Part shown: positions 41,990 through 44,819 of the stretch, piece by piece | Layout: every line of letters begins with the position of its first letter | How positions within the stretch are numbered: the first letter of the stretch is position 1 | Source of the DNA: Actinomyces sp. | Lineage (GTDB): Bacteria; Actinomycetota; Actinomycetes; Actinomycetales; Actinomycetaceae | Direction of reading: 5' to 3' | Length of the DNA: 44,819 bases | Assembly (NCBI RefSeq): GCF_030524025.1 | Contig: NZ_JAUNHI010000020.1 | Location: 1 to 44,819, forward strand | Notes under the pieces: model-generated | Seen by the model: the letters and a program-made list of their open reading frames with translations, nothing else | Databases searched by the model: none | Told to the model about the DNA's origin: nothing | Program-made: the position numbers and the translations under genes

Positions 41990-42208
41990 CACCGGAACGT
42001 TCCTTTAGGACCCTCGCTCCGCTACCCAAAGGAACCCTCCGGTGACAAAGCCACATGTCTTGCCGGGACCCTCGCTCCGCTACCCGTCAACACATGTGTC
42101 TTTAACCCCGTAAAGACACCTACGCTTCGCTCCGGTGTCACGGGGCTGCTCCGCAGGGGCGGGGACAGAGGTCGAACCTGCGCTCGCTCGGTTCTTCCCC
42201 CTGTCCCC
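41990..42208. repeat. array of stem-loops with shared loop sequence (oriT or replication-origin candidate)
   Basis: The 333-base gap between the relaxase gene and the next gene is filled with hairpins. A: CACCGGA/TCCGGTG plus GTTCCTTT/AAAGGAAC (41990-42044), loop ACCCTCGCTCCGCTA. B: CACATGT/ACATGTG plus CGGG/CCCG (42052-42098), the same 15-base loop. C: GTGTCTTTA/TAAAGACAC (42096-42119). D: GACACC/GGTGTC (42115-42139), loop with CGCTTCGCTCC, sharing bases with C. E: CTGC-TCC-GCAG (42146-42156). F: GGGGACAG/CTGTCCCC with inner GAACC/GGTTC (42161-42208), loop TGCGCTCGCTC. Stems differ fully while loops keep CGCTnCGCT. Confidence 0.8.
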
Positions 42209-42215
42209 AAGGCCG

Positions 42216-42560
42216 TCACCACTGCGCCGTTGGCACATCGGTGTCGGCCTGCTCGTCGCCTCCGTCAGAGCCCCACCGAGGCTCTTCCTCCGGCTCCTCG
42301 GGTGCGCTGTTCTCGGTGCTGTTCGCACCGAGAACACGACGCACTTGGTCGGCGATTGAGGGGTCATCAAGGTTCTCGATGACTGCTCTCATCGCCTCTG
42401 GGCTTTCCGCAAAAACCACACGGGAGAGTGCCTCTCCCAGGGCAGTTTTTGCGGAAAGGAGTTCCTCTGCGCGGGCACGCTTGAGGTGATTGCGCAGGGT
42501 GCGTGCGCGGGCGTTCGCCTGCTCCAGTTCCCTCTCGATCTCGGCTGCGGTCTTGGTCAT
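42216..42560 (-). CDS. small coiled-coil protein of unknown function
   Basis: The 114-residue protein starts MTKTAAEIERELEQANARART, a charged coiled coil, continues with LGEALSRVVFAESPEAMRAVIENLDD, and ends in an acidic tail (NSAPEEPEEEPRWG). AAAGGA lies 8 bases before ATG 42560. A longer in-frame start (42773) overlaps the rep 3' end and is not protein-like. It lies between rep and the relaxase gene on the same strand, so a copy-number or accessory mobilisation role is possible. A long perfect hairpin lies inside the gene. Confidence 0.65.
   Translation of the reverse strand: MTKTAAEIERELEQANARARTLRNHLKRARAEELLSAKTALGEALSRVVFAESPEAMRAVIENLDDPSIADQVRRVLGANSTENSAPEEPEEEPRWGSDGGDEQADTDVPTAQW
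42403..42458. repeat. long nested perfect hairpin inside a coding sequence
   Basis: CTTTCCGCAAAAAC (42403-42416) and GTTTTTGCGGAAAG (42445-42458) are perfect 14-base inverted arms. Within the 28-base centre, GGGAGAG and CTCTCCC (42422-42428, 42432-42438) pair around TGC. Two perfect stems in 56 bases of protein-coding DNA are far beyond chance. Candidates are a Rep or relaxase nick site, a single-strand origin, or a terminator/attenuator. Confidence 0.85.
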
Positions 42561-42628
42561 GATGTTGTCCTTTCGGGGGTGTAGTTGGTGCCGGTGCCCA
42601 AGCGGCGATGAGGGCGGTCTATGGGGGG

Positions 42629-44155
42629 TCAGATGGTCCAGAGGGAGGGCTCGGTGTAAGGCTCTTGAACCTGCATCTCGGCTGCCCTTGCTGCGAGTGC
42701 CCGCCGTTCCTCGGCCTCTCTCTCGGCCTGCCGATCCCGCTCCGACTGGACGAGCTGTTGCGTCGTAGTCCAATCGTCCGAACCCGATAGCACGATGTCT
42801 GGTGAGGCTGCGTCGAGTTGCTCCAAGAGGGAACCGATCGCACCGGCTGACGAGTGCTCGACTGCGCTGAGTTCGCCAAACTTCATCGGGATGTACCGTT
42901 GGCCGTAGTGCTGTTTGCCGTCGATAGTGACCGTTGTCGGAAACGAGACCGTTCGCTCCTCCTCCAGACGGCCCACAGGTGCGACCGTAAACGTGCGCTC
43001 CCCATCGACACGCTGGACATTGACGGTCGCGGCGAGACGCCTGATGAACTGGTCGAGTGCCTCGTCCACGTTGCCCTTGTTGCGGGTGTAGTAGAAGTAC
43101 TGGTCGGGCGGGATGGTTGCTGTCAGGACGATCAGCCGGGGTGCGACCTCCTGCTTGTTCGAGTAGCGGGCACGAGCCGGGGAGGCGTTGTACGGGTCAA
43201 GCAGCAGCAGCCAGTCGTTCGCCTCCATCGCGGACCCGCGCAGGTCGTCTAGGAAGATGACCTCTTCTCCGTGCCAGTCGTCGAGCGGGTTCGCCGTCGC
43301 GGCCCGGTAGACGCGCCACGTCTCGCCGCGTTCCTTGGCGAGACCCAGAGCGCGGGCCATGAACTCCCGAGCGAAGTAGGTCTTTCCCGCCCCTGACTCT
43401 CCCCAGATGAACACGACCGTCGTGTGAAAGTCGCCTTGGCGCAGTTTCGCGGCGGCCTGGTAGGCGCGACGCTGACCGTAGGCACCGAAGGCCTCGTCCA
43501 TCATCGTCTTGTGCCGGGAGTAGATCGTGAAGAGGTCATCGGTCAGCATGACCTGCTCCTTCGAGACGAGGCCCTCCAGGATCAGGTCGCGCAGATAATC
43601 CGCCGACTCGTTCGCGTTCTTGGTCTTGATCGTCGCCGCACCGCGAGCCCAGACCTCCCGCCTCTCGGCGTGGATGTCCATGTAGTTCTTCCCCCGAAGA
43701 GTGGCGACCTCCTCCGCCGGGTACTGGTACTTGTCCCGGTACTTGGCGTGGACGAGGTAGGCGAGCATGTTGTCGAACGCGTAGCGTCCGGCTTTCGGCT
43801 TCTCGACGTACTGCGGCTCCACGCCGAGGAACCCGGCGAGCTGCTCCACGGACGCGGAGGACTTGCGGTCGGCAAACCGGAAGACGGCGTGGACGTGCCT
43901 CTCTTTCGGAACGCGGTCGTACTGGTGCGTGACCTCGTTCCACTGGTCCTGCTCGTCCTTGTCGTGGATGATCGCGTACGCGGCCTCGACCTTGCAGCCG
44001 ACGGCTTCCAGTCGCTCCACCAGGTAGGTCCCCAGACTGAGCGCGTCGCAGTCCAGTGCGGTCGCGTTGTGGGGGTCATCGGCCCAGGTCCACAGGTCCG
44101 ACTTCAACTGCTGCGTGAGGCCGATCAAGGTCGGGTTGTTCGACTGCTTGCTCAT
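42629..44155 (-). CDS. replication protein: HUH endonuclease fused to superfamily 3 helicase
   Basis: The 508-residue Rep has both halves of a rolling-circle initiator of the CRESS type. N-terminal nickase: IIHDKD (62-67, motif 1), ERHVHAVFRF with the metal-binding H-V-H (87-89, motif 2), and YLVHAKYRDKYQY (133-145, motif 3) with the nucleophilic Tyr and Lys; this resembles Rep_2-type plasmid Reps. C-terminal helicase: Walker A GESGAGKT (252-259), Walker B EVIFLDD (298-304), motif C LIVLTAT (341-347). A charged tail ends it. GGGAGGTGA stands before ATG 44155, which overlaps the previous stop (ATGA). It would start replication at a hairpin origin. All catalytic residues are present. Confidence 0.88.
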   Translation of the reverse strand: MSKQSNNPTLIGLTQQLKSDLWTWADDPHNATALDCDALSLGTYLVERLEAVGCKVEAAYAIIHDKDEQDQWNEVTHQYDRVPKERHVHAVFRFADRKSSASVEQLAGFLGVEPQYVEKPKAGRYAFDNMLAYLVHAKYRDKYQYPAEEVATLRGKNYMDIHAERREVWARGAATIKTKNANESADYLRDLILEGLVSKEQVMLTDDLFTIYSRHKTMMDEAFGAYGQRRAYQAAAKLRQGDFHTTVVFIWGESGAGKTYFAREFMARALGLAKERGETWRVYRAATANPLDDWHGEEVIFLDDLRGSAMEANDWLLLLDPYNASPARARYSNKQEVAPRLIVLTATIPPDQYFYYTRNKGNVDEALDQFIRRLAATVNVQRVDGERTFTVAPVGRLEEERTVSFPTTVTIDGKQHYGQRYIPMKFGELSAVEHSSAGAIGSLLEQLDAASPDIVLSGSDDWTTTQQLVQSERDRQAEREAEERRALAARAAEMQVQEPYTEPSLWTI

Positions 44156-44619
44156 CGCCGGTCACCTCCCGACTGATTCGCAGTGTGGTGACGAGGACCG
44201 AGGCAGGGGTGCGCCTGGCGACCTCTGTCGAGGCACCGGAGCCTGACCGGTGCCTCGACGAAGGCCGCCGCACCGGGCGCAAGACGGCCTCCGAGGGGGT
44301 CACGTAAGTTAATTGACCCCCAATTGACCCCTAATTGACGACCTAATTGACCCCCTGAAAACAGGCGGAAGCGCGTCTCGTTCGAGGTGGTGTCGAGGAT
44401 GAGTTTTGCCTGGTGTTCCAGCCGATTGTTGGGGTGCGCGGCAGTCGACAAGCCCATGCCGCGCGCGCGTAGGGAGCAATTAGACCCGTTTTGGCCAGAA
44501 AACTCTTGAGGAGGCTCCAAGGGCAGGTTTTCACACGAGGGCGTGCCCGCGTCGCGGGCAAGCCTCGGGGCCTTCGGCCCCTCGCTCGCGGGGGAGAAGG
44601 TGGTGATGGTGGGGTTCAT
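44152..44619 (-). CDS. reading frame coupled to both neighbours and containing the iterons
   Basis: A 155-codon frame starts in an ATGA overlap with the stop of the upstream helix-turn-helix gene and ends in an ATGA overlap with the rep start. Both couplings together suggest it is translated. The product is not recognised: low-complexity, with iteron-encoded repeats (GGQLGRQLGVNWGSIN) and a tail rich in Arg/Ala. The first 50 codons hold two hairpins (GCCCGCG/CGCGGGC and GGGGCC/GGCCCC with loop TTC). It may be a leader whose translation feeds ribosomes into rep, or chance. Confidence is low as a functional protein. Confidence 0.4.
   Translation of the reverse strand: MNPTITTFSPASEGPKAPRLARDAGTPSCENLPLEPPQEFSGQNGSNCSLRARGMGLSTAAHPNNRLEHQAKLILDTTSNETRFRLFSGGQLGRQLGVNWGSINLRDPLGGRLAPGAAAFVEAPVRLRCLDRGRQAHPCLGPRHHTANQSGGDRR
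44295..44355. repeat. iteron array upstream of rep
   Basis: AATTGACCCC-type units start at 44311, 44322, 44333 and 44345, so they are 11, 11 and 12 bases apart, one helical turn each, on the same face of the DNA. The third reads AATTGACGACC. GGGGGTCA (44295-44302) is an inverted half unit that pairs with TGACCCCC (44314-44321). Iterons are usually Rep-binding sites that set initiation and copy number. They lie about 140-200 bases before rep, inside another reading frame. Confidence 0.8.
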
Positions 44620-44819
44620 CGGGCACCCCCGGTGACGGTCCGGTGATCCTGCATGAAGGAGCGCAGGTCGCGGACCTGGTAGGCGACGGAGCCACGACGA
44701 CGGCCCTGGCCGTCAAGGGCGCCACCGAGGTCGTACTTGAGGTAGGACGGCCCCTTGCCCAGGCTGCGCCAGTTGGTGAGGGTCTTGGTGGAGACGCCGA
44801 GGAACTCGGCGGCCTCAGC
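44616..44819 (-). CDS. helix-turn-helix (excisionase/AlpA-like) protein, N-terminus outside window
   Basis: The last 67 codons of a gene cut by the window edge read AEAAEFLGVSTKTLTNWRSLGKGP, a MerR/excisionase-type helix-turn-helix, then SYLKYDLGGALDGQGRRRGSVAYQVRDLRSFMQDH and a short tail. Such small proteins (about 70-90 residues) are recombination directionality factors or activators in integrated elements, normally beside the integrase. Its stop overlaps the next ATG (ATGA). The integrase is therefore expected to lie just past the window or further along. Confidence 0.75.
   Translation of the reverse strand, partial: AEAAEFLGVSTKTLTNWRSLGKGPSYLKYDLGGALDGQGRRRGSVAYQVRDLRSFMQDHRTVTGGAR

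Larger units (their letters stand above)
38262..44819. mobile_element. integrated mobilisable plasmid-like element (left part)
   Basis: From the tRNA-Pro 3' end onward the gene content changes to plasmid functions: antirestriction (ArdA), an XRE regulator, a lipoprotein, a relaxase-like protein, a Rep protein with nicking and helicase domains, iterons, stem-loops and an excisionase-like helix-turn-helix gene. Seen: this gene set and its start beside a tRNA. Inferred: site-specific integration at the tRNA, with an integrase and the second attachment site beyond base 44819. Without them the right end and the true attachment core cannot be given. Confidence 0.75.

Noticed and set aside
40131-42045. 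Plus-strand frames opposite the relaxase gene
   Set aside because: Mirror frames of the coiled-coil codons; the minus-strand gene has a start site, operon order and motifs.
41883-42208. CRISPR array in the repeat-rich gap
   Set aside because: The repeats are hairpin loops at irregular spacing, without constant repeat length or spacers, and no cas gene is present.

Overview
The window is high-GC (about 70%) chromosomal DNA. It most likely comes from the family Actinomycetaceae (an Actinomyces-like bacterium) and is followed by part of an integrated mobile element. The assignment rests on these points: WhiA and the uvrC-rapZ-yvcK-whiA-gap-pgk-tpiA-secG order, which resembles actinobacteria such as Mycobacterium; the xerD-parA-scpA-scpB-rluB-cmk/der order, also actinobacterial; a fused Cmk-Der protein and a eukaryotic-type UDP-glucose pyrophosphorylase, both typical of Actinomyces and Bifidobacterium; and a recurrent TAGGCT box about 6 bases before start codons, a leaderless-promoter pattern. 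No rRNA marker is present, so genus is inference.

Region 1 (1-11330): a possible carbamate-kinase scrap, a probable manganese riboswitch ahead of a TerC-family exporter, a CtpE-like P-type ATPase, a YciI-like protein, UvrA, a DUF2339 membrane protein and a UDP-glucose pyrophosphorylase. Region 2 (11390-11945): four tRNA genes (Val-CAC on the minus strand; Gly-GCC, Cys-GCA and Val-GAC on the plus strand). Region 3 (11984-22601): HAD phosphatase, UvrC, an orphan BglG/LicT-type antiterminator, RapZ, YvcK, WhiA, then the triose part of glycolysis (gap, pgk, tpiA), with strong GC hairpins after gap and tpiA. Region 4 (22790-30839): SecG, XerD, then ParA, ScpA, ScpB, RluB and TyrA, several joined by overlapping stop/start codons, and the Cmk-Der fusion. 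This block links chromosome segregation, ribosome maturation and nucleotide/tyrosine synthesis.

Region 5 (30840-38260) is a worn, variable segment: a frameshifted DUF421 gene, a glyoxalase-family fragment and an AraC-family fragment joined head to head by what looks like one deletion, an AT-rich islet holding a HIRAN-like plus helix-turn-helix protein, an AlkD-like gene, pgi, a 169-base tract made almost only of G and C, three evenly spaced dyads before a MerR-type regulator gene, and tRNA-Pro(GGG).

Region 6 (38262 to the window end) looks like an integrated, mobilisable plasmid-like element that begins at the 3' end of tRNA-Pro. It carries an ArdA-type antirestriction gene, an XRE regulator, a lipoprotein, a relaxase-like gene with a His-Ile-Gln motif, a replication protein that joins an HUH nicking domain to a superfamily 3 helicase (the architecture of CRESS-DNA virus Reps), an iteron array, an array of stem-loops with near-identical loops but different stems, a long perfect hairpin inside a small gene, and the end of a helix-turn-helix gene cut by the window edge. 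No integrase is in the window; it is expected beyond base 44819. This element, especially its non-coding architecture, is the most novel part.
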